From positions 682,001 to 746,000 of the forward strand of contig NW_024881671.1 of the NCBI RefSeq assembly GCF_019059575.1: a DNA stretch of 64,000 nt. The letters are read 5' to 3'. The position numbers and the translations under genes were made by a program. Each line of letters starts with the position of its first letter. Position 1 is the stretch's first letter. The stretch comes from Amphibalanus amphitrite. Taxonomy: Eukaryota; Arthropoda; Thecostraca; Balanomorpha; Balanidae. The notes under the pieces are model-generated. The model saw nothing but the letters and a program-made list of their open reading frames with translations. It was not told the origin of the DNA and searched no databases. Of this stretch, positions 24,301 to 39,300 are shown one piece after another.

Positions 24301-27300
24301 TTTCTACTCACTCGGTCGGCAGCCCTGGAGTACGTCGCTGGCGTCGCCGTCGTAGCCCTGGCGGCACACGCAGAACGCCTTGTGGTTGGTGGCCTTGCAG
24401 TCGGCGTTGGCGCCGCACTGCGTGGTCTCGCAGACGTCCACGCACTTGGGCTCGCCGTCCTGGGTGCGGCAGACGGCCGTCGAGGGACAGTCGTCGTTCA
24501 CCTTGCACTCCACGGCCGGCTGGCAGCCGAGCTCGTACGGGTCGCCGATCGTACCCAGCGGGCACAGACACTTGAACGAGCCGGCGCCGTTCTGGCATTT
24601 GGCTCCGCCGGCGCACGGGCTCGACCGACAGAAGTCGACCGGCTTGCAGCGCGTGAGCGGGTCGCCCACGAAGCCCTCGCGGCAGAAGCACACGGAACGG
24701 TAGTCCTCCGACAAACAGAGAGCGTTCTCACCGCACGGGTTGTTGGCCTTGCACGCAACTGTAAATAGAGTACTCTCGGTTAGGGCTCATCGTTGTCATG
24801 CGTAGGAATTAGAATACATTATTGAATAATATCAAGTACGATAAACGAAGTATGCAGAAAAATCTACACATTTTATCCGAATACCAGAATATACTCACCA
24901 ACACATTTGTAGTTGTCGCAGACTTGGTTCTGCTGGCAGTCGGTGTTCTTCTCGCACTCAACAGGGCTGCATCCGGTCTTCTCGTCTTGCGGATCACCGC
25001 GGAAGCCGGGCTTGCAGACGCAGACCACCTCGCGGTTCTTGGCCTGGCACTCGGCATTGCGTCCGCAGAGCACGAGACCGCTGCACACGCCCTGACACTC
25101 GGCCTGGCCGTAGGCGTTGGTGCGACAGCGCTCCTCGGCTCCGCAGTCAGTGTCGGCGCGACAGCGCACCTCCTGCACGCAGATCTGGTTGACGCAGCTG
25201 TGGTATTGGGGACACTCGGTGTCGGCGGCGCAGGTCGGTCGGCACGTGCCCTCCAGGCAGAGCTGGCCCTGCAGGCAGTCCCTCCGCGAGCGGCACTGGT
25301 CAGCGCACACGCCACCTGTGCACCGCTGCGCCTGAGGGCACTGGTCGTCACTGCTGCAGCGCAGCACCCTCGTGCAGCCGAGCCTGGCCTCGCCGGTGTA
25401 GCCCGGCTGGCAGCTGCAGATGGACTGGTGGTCGACCACGGTGCAGTCAGCGTTAGCGCCGCACACGTTCAGCTGGCTGCACGGGTCCACGCACTTGTTG
25501 CGCACGCAGGTCTGCGCGGCGGCGCAGTCGGCGCTGTCGATGCACTCGAACGGAGTGCAGCCGGTGCGCGGGTTACCAGTGGTTTGCGGCGGGCAGGAGC
25601 AGACGGGGCGGTGTGCGACTGTGGTGCACTCAGCGCCCTTACCGCACGCCCGAGCCGACTCGCACGGGTTCTGGCAGCGGCCCTGTTTGCAGGCTGCCGC
25701 AGGTGGGCAATCCGAGTCGGCCTGGCATTCTCCGGGCCGCCTGCAGCCGTCGGTGATGGGATCTCCGACCGTTCCGGGCGGGCAGACACAGGTGAAGGAG
25801 CTGAGCGTGTTGCGACACTCGGCCGAGCGGTGGCACGGGCTGGCGCGACATTCGTCGATGTCCACGCAGAGTCCGTCGGCGCCCTGCTCGAAGCCGGGGT
25901 TGCAGAAGCAGACAGCCTGGTGGTCCTGCACCTGGCAGTTGCCACGGCCGCAGGAGCGGACAAAGTCGCACGGGTTGACGCAGCGGAAGTCGTCGCAGAG
26001 CCGGTCGGCCGGGCAGTCGGTGTCCTTGCTGCACTGCGGCCGGAAGCAGCCGACGGCGCGGTCGGTCGGATCGCCCTGGTAGCCAGACGGGCACCGGCAC
26101 ACGGGCTCGTGGTTCACCACGCGGCACTCGGCGCCGGCGCCACAGACGGCGTCCGTGCACGGATCGGTGCAGCGGCGTCGGCCGCCCGCCTCGGTGCAGG
26201 CCAGGTTCCCGGCGCAGTTGGTGTTGGAGTCGCACTCGCTGGGCGAGCCGCAGCCGGGACTGGCCAGCGGATTACCGGCCGTACCCTCAGGGCACACGCA
26301 CTTGAACGAGCCGGGCAGGTTGAGGCAGGTGGCGGTCGGGTGGCAGGGTCGGTTCTCGCATTCGTCGACGTCCTCGCAGTCGTCGTCGTCGGCGACGTAG
26401 CCGGGCGCGCAGGCACACTGTCCGTTGGTGCAGGTCTGTCCGGTGCCACAGTCGGCGGCCGACCGGCAGCCGGACCGGCACGCGCCGTCCACGCACACCT
26501 CGCCGAACAGACAGTTGTTGTCCTGGTAGCAGACGGTGGCACACATGAAGCTGGTGCACCGCTCACCCTGGGCGCAGTCGGCGCTTCCGCGGCAGCCCTT
26601 GCGACAGGCGCCGTCGCGGCAGCGCAGGCCGCTTGGGCAGTCCCTCGCGCTCTGGCAGATGGTCGGGGTGCGCATACAACCCTGCTGCGGTGTCGGGTTC
26701 GGGGTGAATCCATCCGGGCAGGTGCACTGCGGCCGGTGCTCCTTGACTGTGCAGAGGGCGTTCGCGCCACACGCACCGTCAGTCTTGCACGGGTCTGCAA
26801 TATCCCAGGTAAAATTGGTTAGAAGTGGTGGCTCATAAGACGATAAATTATTCGTATGTTATTCGCACCTTATAAAGATCAACGATATTCACTTCGAATG
26901 TCAGTTTGATCATACAGAAAATCGATACTGCAAGCGTAGCCTCTTTGCTTTTCATGTCATGTTGCAATATGTAACGTCTATTATACGCACCTTGGCACTT
27001 GCTGTTGACACAAGCATCCGCCGCGGGACAGTCTCCGTTGGTGCTGCATCCCAGTGAGCAGAAGCCACCGTCACAGGTCTGGTCCTTGGGGCACTGAGTG
27101 CTCGACAGGCAGGGCAGTACGCAGCGGTTCCTCACGCAACGCTCGCCACTGGCACACTCGCTGCTGCGAGAGCACACGGCTGAAAACATAACGGTCGGTC
27201 AGACTCTCGTCACTCCTCGGATGTGGCACTGCTAGTGAGTTTTCCAACTGAGGATAAGCGCAAGAAATATGTGTGACATTGGTGACAAATATGAAACCAG

Positions 27301-30300
27301 CGTAATTAGCGTATCCCTCCCCCTCACCCGTCCCCCCGGTGCTCAGGGCCATTTCTGTGTGACTCACCTCTGCACTGTCCGCTGATGCAGACTCCGTCCG
27401 GACACTGGGCGTCGCCGCTGCAGCGGACCACGGCTCGCACGCAGCCCTGCTCCGGCTCCGGGTTACCCTGGAAGCCGGCCGGGCAGCTGCACTGCGCCTT
27501 CCGCTGGACCACGTTGCACTGGGCGTTCTGGCCACAGGCGCCCTGGCACGGGTCGGCGCAGCGGCCGCGGCGGCACACCGAGTCGGGCGGACAGTCGGCG
27601 TCTCCGCCGGGGCACTGGCCCTCCGGGTGGCAGCCCGTGGTGTACGGGTCGCCGATCTGACGCGGCGGGCAGAAGCACGAGTACGAGCCGGGCTTGTTGA
27701 TGCACTTGGCGGACGAGTGACACGGCCGGTCGGCGCACAGGTCGACCGAGGCGCAATCAGTCTCGGCGGTCGGGTTCGGGCTGTAGCCGGGCCGGCACGA
27801 GCAGACCGGCGCATGGTTGGCCGCCAGACAGACGGCGTGCGCTCCGCAGGCGTCGCGGCACACGTCGTAGCATTGGTAGTCGAGCTGGTTGCAGGCCTGC
27901 GTGGCCAGGCAGTCCGAGTTACCGAGGCAGCCGACGGCGCGGCAGCCCTCCTCCAGGTCGTTCGGGTTGCCCACGTACTTGCCCGGCGGGCACTGACACT
28001 GTGCCACGTGATTGTTGGTCACGCACACAGCGCCAGGGCCGCAGCGCAGGCTGGCACAGACGGAGACGCACTGGCGACCGCCGTCGGCGTCCCGACAGGC
28101 CTCCGTCTCGGGACACTCGGCGTCAGAGGAGCAGGTGTTGCGGGACAGCGGCTTGCAGCCAGCCCGGTCGTTAGGGTTACCGTAGAAGCCGCTGACACAC
28201 TGGCAAGAGGCGCGGTGATTGACCGCCACGCACTGCGAGTTGGGCGAGCACTGGGTGCGCTCGCAGACCGGAGCACACTTCTTCACCTTGAGTGCGTCCG
28301 CCAGGCAGGCGTGCGTGACCGGACAGTCGTCGGAGCTGGCGCACTCAGGCACTCCGGGACTCTCGCAGCGGTTGGTGCGCGGGTTCTTCTTGAAGCCGTC
28401 ACGGCAGAGGCAGACAGGACGCGATCTGCGCACCGAGCACACCTCGTTCTGGTCGCAGAAGAAGGTGCTGCACGGGTCGAGACACTGCTTCTGACCGCTC
28501 TCTCCCAGGGTGCAGACGGGCCGGTCCTTGGGGCAGTCCCGGGACGTCTTGCACTGATCGACAGGCGTGGTGGGCTGGCAGCCGACGCGCGGGTTGCTCG
28601 GGTCGCCGCTGAAGCCGTCCTTGCAGAGACAACTCGACCGGTGGTTTTCGGTGACGCAGTAGGCGTTGGAGCCACAGGAGAGCTTGGAGCAGGCGCTGAC
28701 GCAGCGGCGCTGGCCGCCGGCCGCCGGCAGGCAGATCTCGTCGTCGCGGCAGTAGAGGTCGTTCTGACAGCCGCCGGTGGAGCAGCCCACCTTGGGGTCG
28801 GACGCGTCTCCCTCGTAGCCGGCGCGGCACGAGCACTTGCCTCCACTGCACACAGCGTTCGGTCCGCACGCCACGCCAGCGCACAGGTTCACGCACTTGC
28901 CTGAGCTGCACTTGTATCTGCAAAGGCACGTGAATGAGTCATGAAAAGGTTGCGAATGCACAGCCTTCGAAACATGTCTATAATAATTCAGCTTCTCTAC
29001 AAACTGTGCCTATGATGCTGCAGACGGACTATGTCGCTGGCTAGGTATGTGATGTATGACTGATGCTAAACGCATCTGAATTCTGATCCGGCATTTACTC
29101 TACCAGCTCTGGCACGCTACTCACCCGGTGGGGCAGGCGTTGGAGCCGGAGCACTGGCAGTTATCCGGGTTGCTGGCGCAATCGGTCCTGGTCGAGCTCG
29201 GCGGCATGCACATCAGGAACGGGTTGCCCTGGAAGCCCTGCTTGCAGCGGCAGTCGTACGAGCCGGGCGTGTTGATGCAGAGGGCGTTCATGCCGCACGA
29301 GTTGCCCATGCACTCGTCGACATCTGTGCACTCGACGTACGGGTTTCCGCGGTAGCCAGCCGGGCACACGCAGTCCACGCGGCCGCCGCCCTCCTTGCAC
29401 GTGGCGCCCTTGCCGCACGAGGCGGTGCTGCAGGTGCGCGCCGAGGCGCCGCAGCCCTCGTACGGGTTGCCGGAAGTGCCTTGGTTGCAGACACACTTGT
29501 TGGGCTGGCCGTACTCGCAGTGGGCGTTCTTGGCGCATGCGGGCTCGCACATTGGCGGAAGGGTGGCTGCGGATAGAAAGGGAGGGTCGATGAACGTCAG
29601 CGTGCACCGCCACACGCACAATGATCGCTTCAATCAGACAATGGGCAAGATGGAACAGCATAGACATTGTTAACGGTGATCTGAGGACAAGCGTTCGTCG
29701 AGACAATGGCCATTCATATATTTCTAGGCTTACCGTAAGCTATCTGTCATCAAGTTCGATTCATTTAGATTATGGCAACTACAGCATGTTCCTTCATATG
29801 TCATATACCACAATAGACCATCATTCCTCATCAGTCCCCACTCGCAGTCACGTCCCCTGACTCACGTGGCACGCAGAGCAGATCAGGGTTGCCGACGTGG
29901 AACGGCAGGCAGGCGCACTTGTTGGTGTTCTTGTCACACTTGGCGCCGATGCCACAGGTGACGCCCTCGCAGCGCACCTTGCAGCGCGAGGAGACGCACA
30001 CCTCTGAGCCCTGGCATGGGTTGCGCGGCGAGCAGACGTCCGGCGAGCAGGCGCCACCCGGGAACGGGTTGCCGTTGTACCCCTCCAGACACTTGCAGGT
30101 GGGGCCGTCAGCGGAGACGATGCACTCGGCATTGTCGCCGCACAAGTAGCCGTCACACTCTGGAAAGAAGAAACGATATGTGAGAAAGGGGCGATCTTTT
30201 ATGCCGAGCATTATGCGATGCAACTTTTCCTAATGGCATTTCTTTACAAATTAACCCATTATGCATATTCCATTTTGACAAAAGAGCGAGGCGATGGCGT

Positions 30301-33300
30301 CACGGATCCCTCACCTGAGACGCAGTCGTTGGAGCCGTCGGCCTTCTTGAAGCCGGGCAGGCAGCGACACCAGGCGGCGTGGCCCTCTGGCTCGCAGACG
30401 GCGTTGGCACCGCACGGCAGCTGCTCGCACGGGTTGCGGCACTCTCCGCTGACGCAGGCCAGCTTGCCGTCGCAGTCGTTGTCGGACGCGCAGCCAGAGG
30501 CGGCGCCCGTGCAGCCGCCCACGAAGGGGTCGCCCTGTGTTCCGGCCGGGCAGATACACTTGAAGTTTCCCTTCTCGTTGATGCAGCTGGCGCCGGGAGC
30601 GCACGGGTTGTCGCGGCACTCGTCCTGGTCCCGGCAGCCCTCGTACGGGTTGCCCGAGTAGCCGGCGTCGCAGAGGCACTTGGGTGGGTCAGACGGAGTG
30701 CAGCGCGCGTTCACGCCGCATGGGAACCGCTGACACGGACCTGTGAACGCCGAAAACGCCCGTCAGCGAGGCATTCAGTGCTGCTGCAGTGTAATGCACT
30801 GATCACTATCAGTCGTGCGTTATCGTAATGTCTCACTCACGATTCTCGGGATAACTACCTCGATAGTTCAGCAACCTTTCAACTCCAGGAATAACTCAGC
30901 TGTGATGCATGACAGTAAACATGACTGAATGACAGTGCAGAACTGTGGTATACTCACTCTTGCACCTATTGCCGTCCTCTGTATCGGAGTAGTAGGGCGG
31001 CGGGCAGACGCACTGGCCCGGCTGCACGCACTTCTCGTTCTGGCCGCAGTCGCTGTCGCGGCCGCACTGGACCTTGTTGGCCGTGCAGCCGCTGTAGGGG
31101 TTACCCGAGCTGCCCTCGGGGCACGCGCACTCGAACGAGCCGACCAGGTTGATACAGTCGGCGCCGACACCGCATGGCGGGCGTCCGTCCGAGGTCGGCT
31201 CCGAGCACTCGTCCACGTCTGCAACACGGAACGACGCGAGTGACGTCAGTGGATGAACGTCTTTGGAAATACCACCACTCAGCTTGCCTTCGGCTCCTTG
31301 ATAAGCCTAAAAACACCCGCCTCCGTGCTTCTAATCGTCAGGGTGATGCATAATTACCAACTCGTTGGTTTTATGATGAAAATACTAGGGTTGACTATTA
31401 AGTAATGGAAGTGCCTTAAGCAATTTAACGTTTTTGCACGTGCACATGTTTTCTTGGTGTCATTTCATGCGCCGATGTTTTTTCTATCCAATGGTGAAGA
31501 CCACATGTCCTTAGCTACTTCTTGCTCCAAGCTATCGTCGTTTTCCCAAGAGACCACCCGAACCTGCGGCGCACCATGAAAAAGGAGTCTGGCAATGGCC
31601 AAAATCGCGCGCCAAGCGCCAGCGCGAGGTCATCAGAGCTTATTGGCTTATTGTTATGGCTACACAATGGACAATTTCTATATTTTCATCAAAACAATAC
31701 ACATTGGCAAGATAAATGACAGCATACACTACTCCAAATAATCGCCTTCAAGCATCACACACCATTCCAGCCTCGTCTTGACCCACTCCTGGAACGCCGC
31801 CAGAACACTGATCGGCGCTTTCTTTCTCAAACCGATGAAACCACCGACATATCGTCTGTGGGGAGGCTGCGTCGCTCCATACTAGAAAATAAATTTTCTG
31901 ATATTGGTAGGCCTTTTCCCTACGACAAACTGAGCTCTAATGACCTTGCACTCGGCGCTGGCGCGCGGCTTTGGCCATTGCCAGGTGGTGCGCCACAGGT
32001 TCGGGAGGTCTCTTGGGAAAACGACGATAGCTTATAGCAAAAAGTAGCTAGGGACATGTGGTCTTCACCATTGGATAGAAAAAGATCGGCGCATGAAATG
32101 ACACCTAAATAATGTGTGCACGTGCAAACCCGTTTAATTGCTTAAGGCACTTCCATTACTTAATAGTCAACCCTAGTACCTAACCGAAGCTAATAGCCTA
32201 CGGTATTTCGTCATAATTCAAAGGCGAACCATAAATCGTGCATGCAATGCTCCTCCACCCGATAATACGACAGGTTAGCTCGTTTGAGTATAGGTGTCAC
32301 CGGAGGCCATTCACGTGCCTTGCAACATATTCCTCGCCACGTAAACCCTGCTCACCCTGGCAGGTTCCGTCGGGCTGAGCGACGTGGCCCTGGTCGCAGA
32401 CGCAGTAGCTCTGGCGGCCCAGCTGGACACAGCGCGCTCCCGGTCCGCAGCCCTTGGCGCCCGAGCACCGGCCCAGTGCGCACACCCCGCCGATCAGCTT
32501 GAACGGAGGCAGGCAGCCACTCTTCGATTCTGCGAGAGACGATATCAATCGTTACATGACATTCGTGAGGATTACAAGGGAAAGCTATGTCGAGCTAAGT
32601 GGTCTTTTCATACTGGCAAGCGCAACAGGTGTGACAATATGCGATCAAGCAAAAATATTTTAGTCGTTTGCGCAAAGCGTGCCTCGCATTTGTAAAACGT
32701 AGATAAAAGCTGCCTTGCTACGGCTGGTTTTCATTGTTATCTGTCGTACGATTTATCAAATCTTGACAGTGACCTAGCAATTAGTTGTGAGCTTTGATTG
32801 TGCAATAGTACGAAGTGCTCGGTCAGCACCGAAGCAATTTTTCGAACGATTACTCATCGTCCAGTTTTTGCGGCATCTGTCGAGTGCGCCGTCACTCCAC
32901 TCGACTGCCAGCCGTTCCGTCCCACGCTCAGACACCTGGCTCCATTGGCCCGGCCATTGCACACCCAACTCACGAGGTTCGCAGCTGGAGAAGGCGTTGC
33001 CGGCGAAGCCGGGCGGACAGGTGCAGTCGTAGGTGCCGGGCTTGTTGGTGCAGATGGCGTTGGCGCCGCACACGCCGGCCGCCGACGCGGCGGTGTCCGT
33101 GCACTCGTCGATGTCGACGCACTTGCCGAAGGCGCCGTCGCGTCGGTAGCCGCGCATGCAGACGCAGACGTCACTGCCGACGCCCTCGTCGCGGACACAG
33201 TCCTCGTTGGGCGGGCACGGGTGCTGCGGGCCACACGAGCCCTCCTTGGACTCGATGCAGCCCTGGCGGTACGGGTCGCCCTCGGAGCCGCTGGGACACT

Positions 33301-36300
33301 CGCAGACGAAGCTGCCGCGGCTGTTGCGGCAGACGGCGCCGGGCGCGCACGGCGAGCCGGCGCACTCGTCAATGTCCACGCAGCCGCTCAGCGCGCCGCC
33401 AGTGAAGCCCGAGGCGCACATGCACTTGGGCAGGCCGTTGATGAGCATGCACTCGGCGTTCGGGCCGCAGAAGACGTCCTCGCACGGGTCTGTGGGTGGG
33501 AGCGGTGGAAGGTCAGGTCGAACGTAATGTCACAAATGAATGGCTCTTCGGCAGTACCGACTGGTTTAACAGGTCGAATGAAATAACAGGAGCACAAAAA
33601 CAACGTGCATGATCCGGTACCATTATCGGCTTGTAACCGCATTCTTTCAGCCGTCACTAAGGCAAAAACCAGCAACAACAGCCATATTGCCCCACGAGCC
33701 GGGACCCAGGGCACGCCACTCACGTCGGCAGTCGTTTCCAACGTTGGGCTCGGGGCAGAGACACTGTCCGGCCGGGTCGCACATGGAGTTTCCAGGACAC
33801 TCATCGTCGCCGGTGCAGGTGATGAGCGCCACGCAGAGGGTCTGCGCGTCCGGCGCCGGCTCGGTCCCCTCGGGGCACGAGCACTTGTAGCCGCCAGGGG
33901 TGTTGGTGCAGAGGGCGCCGGTGCCGCAGGCGCCCGGCCGCCGGCATTCGTCCACGTCTGTGAAGTGTCGGCTGGTTAGGGTCTGCAATTGGGGTAGTGC
34001 ACAGCTGCAGGGGTGGGGTCGTGCTCAGTGAGAGAGGTATGCGCAGAATGCGTGCAGCCTCGAGCGTGCAGTCCAGCTCTCCGGGAGAGTCGCCCAAGTC
34101 ATGAGCTCTGCTGAGTAGCGCCGATGTATGCAGGTGTCCGCTGGCAGGGCATGCGGCGATCATTTCACTTTTTATCGGCCCGATGGTGGCCGGTGACCTT
34201 GGTAATGGACCGGTTCTCAGGTGTCCGGCGGACACCGCGGCCCCGTTGGCCGGCCTGCCCTGCAACCGACTACGGTCGGCCGCTGGCGCGAGCCATAGTG
34301 CAAACGATGGGTCACCAGAGGGTCCGGATATTTTGATACGCAGCTAGTCTCTCGAAGAGCACGCCATCGTGAGTCGATACTGTTTTTATGTAAACTGCTT
34401 GGGTTTTATTCGGAGCATCCGGCGGGAATATTTTGAAGTTGGGATGTCAATTAGGACTGTAATTGTCCCGGTGTCGAATGGAACCTTATTGTCTCCAAAT
34501 GGCCTTCCCAGCACGAACAATACGGAACGTCGCCGGCTCGGTCGTTCCCAAGGACGCTAAATTTCACGAGAGCGGCACAATGGTAATTGGCCTAGGGCTC
34601 CCGCTGTAAACCATCCAGTGACAACGGTGGATCGAATTAACTTTTAAAAAGTTATAAAAGCGAATTCTGTAAATTACATCACGCTGATCGGTATACTTTT
34701 GCTCAACTACTACGTAAATGTTTTTGCATCTTGTTGGGCTTCGCTTTGCACACTTCTTCAACATTCAGTTAACAGGAAGCCGGGTATGCCAGATGTCATC
34801 ACCACCTGTCGGATGAGGTTTATCCCTCGATGTAGTACGGTACTCACCGACACACTTGACCTGCGGGTTGCCCGAGTAGCCCGGCTTGCAGGCGCAGCTG
34901 TAGCTGCCGGCCGTGTTGGTGCACACGGCTCCCTCGCCGCACATACCGGACGGCCCCAGCACCGGGTCACACTCGTTCACATCTGCCGAAAACAGAGCGT
35001 CATCTCAGTCCATCCTTTGTAAGACACGTGATTGCTCAGCCCGGGTAACTTTCCTAAAAATATTTTTTTATGAATAAATGTTCAATTTCGAAGCGTCACC
35101 ATCCTCGGAATGTCACACCTGCAATTTGACAGATTTCATCGGTAAGTAGGCGCCGTTTCTCTCACGGCCCCCGTAAAACTGTCGGAATCCGGTTGGATTT
35201 CGCCGGTCTCTCGGCGGAGCGGCCGGCGGGTGGCCGCTGCACAGTGGCCACCTCCCAGCCGCGCTCTCACACTCACCCACGCAGCCGGCCTTGACGTTGA
35301 CGGGGTCGTACGTCCAGCCGTCGTCGCAGATACACAGCGCCTCCAGGCCGTCGGGCTTGCACTTGGCGTGCGGGCCACACTCCATACCGTCGCAAGGCGC
35401 TGCGGGCGATGGGGTCAGGTTAGGCAGGTCTATATTTGCCAAAGGTCGGGGGAAGTGTCTAGTTTGGAGGGGTATGTTAACGGCGGTTTAGGTTAGAATT
35501 TTTAAAGCGATTGGGAGGATAAGTTTCATGAGTAGATGAGTATTTGTTAAGTTTCGACTTCTATTTATCGACAAACTCTGTCGAGATATTTTCATGAGTT
35601 GTTTATGGTAAGCGTCTCATGCCTATTTATCGAGCTAGTCTTTGCCTATACATTTGAATTTATAGGGGACTTGAAAAAGTGTTGGGATGTCCCAGTGACT
35701 ACGGGTGAAGTATGACTACAGTGAACCTCTGGCACGTTTATTTCTAGATACGGTGAGGTCATTCGTGGTCGTGGCGGCCAGTCTATATATGGAGGTGCGG
35801 AGTGCGTGAGGAGTTCGACTCGTGCAGCGTCCGCTCCTATCCTCGCTATCGTCACGTCGCGTGACGGCCGGAGATCCGGCGTCCGTCACCGGAGCGTCAC
35901 GGCAGGTCAGGTCGAGCGTCACACATGCGGACCAGCCGCAACACACAGTGGGTCGTGTGACGTATAGGATAACGAGACAGAGAGACGAGAAGACGTGTGC
36001 GGCGTGTCGCAAACACGCTACATTGAAAGGCGTGCGGGACAAAAGTTTAGATAGAGTGATATGCAGATTGAGGCATGAAGTGAGATTGCTTACAATTTCA
36101 GAGAGCATGAACAGAAAGTTTTTGACGTCGAGAACAGAATGACCAGTCGAAAATGAAGAAGTCGAAAATGGTCTAGACTTTTGGATGCCAAGTCAGTCTT
36201 TGACATGGTGCTTTCACAGAGAAGGTAATAGAAGGAAAGTAAGATAGGTATAGCCAGTAGAAGGTAGATGTCTTACCACGACCGTACCCTCGACCGCCGC

Positions 36301-39300
36301 GGGGCGGCTGGGCCGGGATAGCCTTCCACGGAATGCTGTCACAGGCGCATCTACCGTCACGCGCTGTAAGCAGTTGGCCGTCGGGTCAAGTCGGGTCGGT
36401 TCAGGTCAGCTGAGGTCAGTTCGGGTCAGTTCAGGTCGCGTTACGTCACAGTCAGTTTAACGGTCGGTAAGAGAAGCTCAGTGAAGCGGTAAGGCAGAGC
36501 AGTCGGATGTGTTTAAACCCGGCGCGTTTGGTGGAAGAAGCCGACACCGACTTAGCAACTGCGGTATGTCTGGTAGATTTATATCGCCTAGCGTCGGGTA
36601 AAAACATCCGTCTGTTCGGATTAGATGGCGTCAGGCCTTCAAACTCGGAAGATTCATACACAGTTTATCGTCAGAAGGGTGCAGGTAAATAACGTTTTAT
36701 GCGGCACCCGCAGCTCCAAGGTCACACAAGAATTAAATCTGTCTACGTTAGACAAACCCACCACCAACACAACGTCAAACACTGTCTGTGGAGCGGCCGC
36801 TTCGTCCCTGCAAATCATCGTCAGTACTGATTCCGTCATCGTCATTAGCGGAGTTCGTGCAACATGACTATCTGCCCTGATCGATAGCTGAGCCACGATT
36901 GTCAAGACAGATGCTGGTTTTTGCCAGCCAGGGGGACAGAAGGTCGAAGAGGCGTCGCTGCATCAGGCGCTCGCGGCGGGCCGGTCGGTGGCGGGTGCGC
37001 GCTACACTATCGCTGCCCGGTGGTGCGTGTCGTGCCCGGGCGGCGCGGCTCGTGACGAGCGGGTGCGGTCGTGACGCACTGTGGTGACGCCACACTCACA
37101 GGAGCAGAGCACGAGCGGGTCGCCGGCGAGGTGCGCCGGACACTGGCAGCGGAACCCGCCCGGCGTGTTGGCGCACTGCGCGCCGCCGCCGCACGGAAAC
37201 GGCTCGCCGGCGCACTCGTCCTGGTCTGCGGGACATTGCCGGTGGCCGGCGGCCGGTCAGGGTCGCCGCGCCGCCGGCCACCCCGTTCTGGAGCACTGTG
37301 TCAGGCGCGGCGGCCGACTTTCACTGGCCGACAGGCGGCTCGGCGCGGACGTGCCGTTGCCGGCCACGCCGCGCTGCCCGCGTCATCGGCCGCCAATCCC
37401 GCCGTCGTGGTCATGGCTATTGATAGGGCTCCCCGTCCGGGGAATTCTGATGTCATCCCGTCAGATTTCGGTGGTGGCCGGCCCGAATACAACTACCGTT
37501 TTGACATCTCGAGACATCCGAGACAGCTCAATAGAAGCAGCTCGCATGCTGCCGCCTCCGTATCGCCAGTTGCTACCCTCCCTCTCCTCCGTATCCCTCC
37601 CTCCCCACCCCGCCCCGTCCCACCCCGCCCCCGTGGCCCGACGACCCGCATCCGTGCCGTGAAAGTCGCCGGTCGCGCGGTGGTGTATGCCGGTCCGCGC
37701 TCGGCTCTCGGTGTCAGGGCCGTCCGCAGCTGGGGCCGCCGGAGCGGGAACTCACCTCTGCACGGCGTGCTCGGCGGATTGCCGATGAAGCCGGCGTCGC
37801 ACTCGCACCGGTAGCTGCCCGGCACGTTGACGCAATGCGAGTTGGCCCCGCACGGCGACTTGGCGCATTCGTCGACGTCCACACATGTTGTGCCGCGCTC
37901 CTCGAAGCCGCTCTTGCAGAAGCACTGGCCCTCCTTGCACTCGGCGTTGTTGACACAGTCGAAGTTGGATTTGCAGAGGATCTTGACGTCAACCTGTCAG
38001 CAAGCGAGGTACCGTTAATCCCACTCGATAACTGATGGAGGGATTGACGTTTTTATAGTGGCGGTAAAACTCGGGGAATAAGGGGCGCCCATAAGTTTCT
38101 GGCTGGTGTTTTTGTGGTCTTGTGATAAATGATGAAATGTCATGCATCTAAAGAGATTCCGTGTTGTCGCAAGTGGGTATGACACGCTTAGCTAACCATC
38201 TGAAGCTTTAGTGATTCACCTTTATACTACGTGCTCATCGGAACCACCTCGTTAAAGCCATGTGTCAGTGCGGTGCTCTTCATTATAACGGTCAGATGAA
38301 TTACACTATCCTGCGTGACTCCGCACGGGTTACTAATGGCGCCACAGCACTGCATGTAACCCGACCTCCCTGTGTGGTGTGGCCTCCCTTTCTGAACCGC
38401 GCCCCGTGTCGCTGGCAGGTGACCCGACAGCTGACCTCGCCCGTCCCGGGGGCCGCTGGCCACCGTGACTGATAACATCAGAGCCTTCCATCTACCCGTC
38501 CATCAGCTGCCCACTGCCCAGTATCAACGGTCTTAGGTCGCCGTGGGCGACGCAAGGGGAGCTTTTCAGAGCTAAATCGAATTACATAACCCCGTTGTAG
38601 TTTGACGGTGAACGTAGAATCATTGACTGATCATTAGGTTTGCGGTGCTGTCTGCCGAAGTTGCAGCCTGGAATGTTCTGGATGTCTGTGTGCTCGTTGA
38701 CTGACCTGTTCGCAGGCGACGGCCGGGGTCGGGTTGGCCTGGTAGCCCTGCGGGCACCGGCACGAGTATCCCGGCTCGGTGTTCTTGCAGATGGCGTAGT
38801 CGCCGCACGGCTTGCCGTACACGACGCACTCGTTGATGTCTGCGGTCGGGGGCGGCGGTCAGTTTTCCGGGAGGTGACAGGGCCGGCTGCGGGCGGCCGG
38901 CCGGATCGGACCAATTACGGTATGGTGCGAGGCCGCGCCGTGGGTGCCGTTGCGGCTGGACCGCTCCCCAACGGATTCCCTCCCCCTTGACCCCATCACC
39001 CACTCCACTCCGGGCTGATGGGATGAAGGAGGAATTGAAATTTGGAATTCACGAAACCTTCCAGCACGAATTTTGAGTTTACAAGTTGCAAAATTAATTT
39101 TATTACAAGAAGTTTGGTAGGTAAGATGCCTTGGTAAGAACCGTTGAAATCGGTAACTTTCTGTCTCAAGACCAGGGACTTGAAAGAAAGCATTGCGAAA
39201 ACAAGCGCCCTGCTAAAAAGCAAGATACCTATAAGAAACCTAAAAAGCATGGTTTTCAATGGTCTTGGTCTTGGTCGTGGGTTAGGGCGCATAGCCTCAT

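Noticed and set aside
24822-26822. 666-codon plus-strand open frame
   Set aside because: Ala/Val/Gly-rich mirror of exon 24; cysteine codons read backwards give Ala and Thr. No independent evidence.
27627-28904. 425-codon plus-strand open frame
   Set aside because: Mirror of exon 22, same reasoning.
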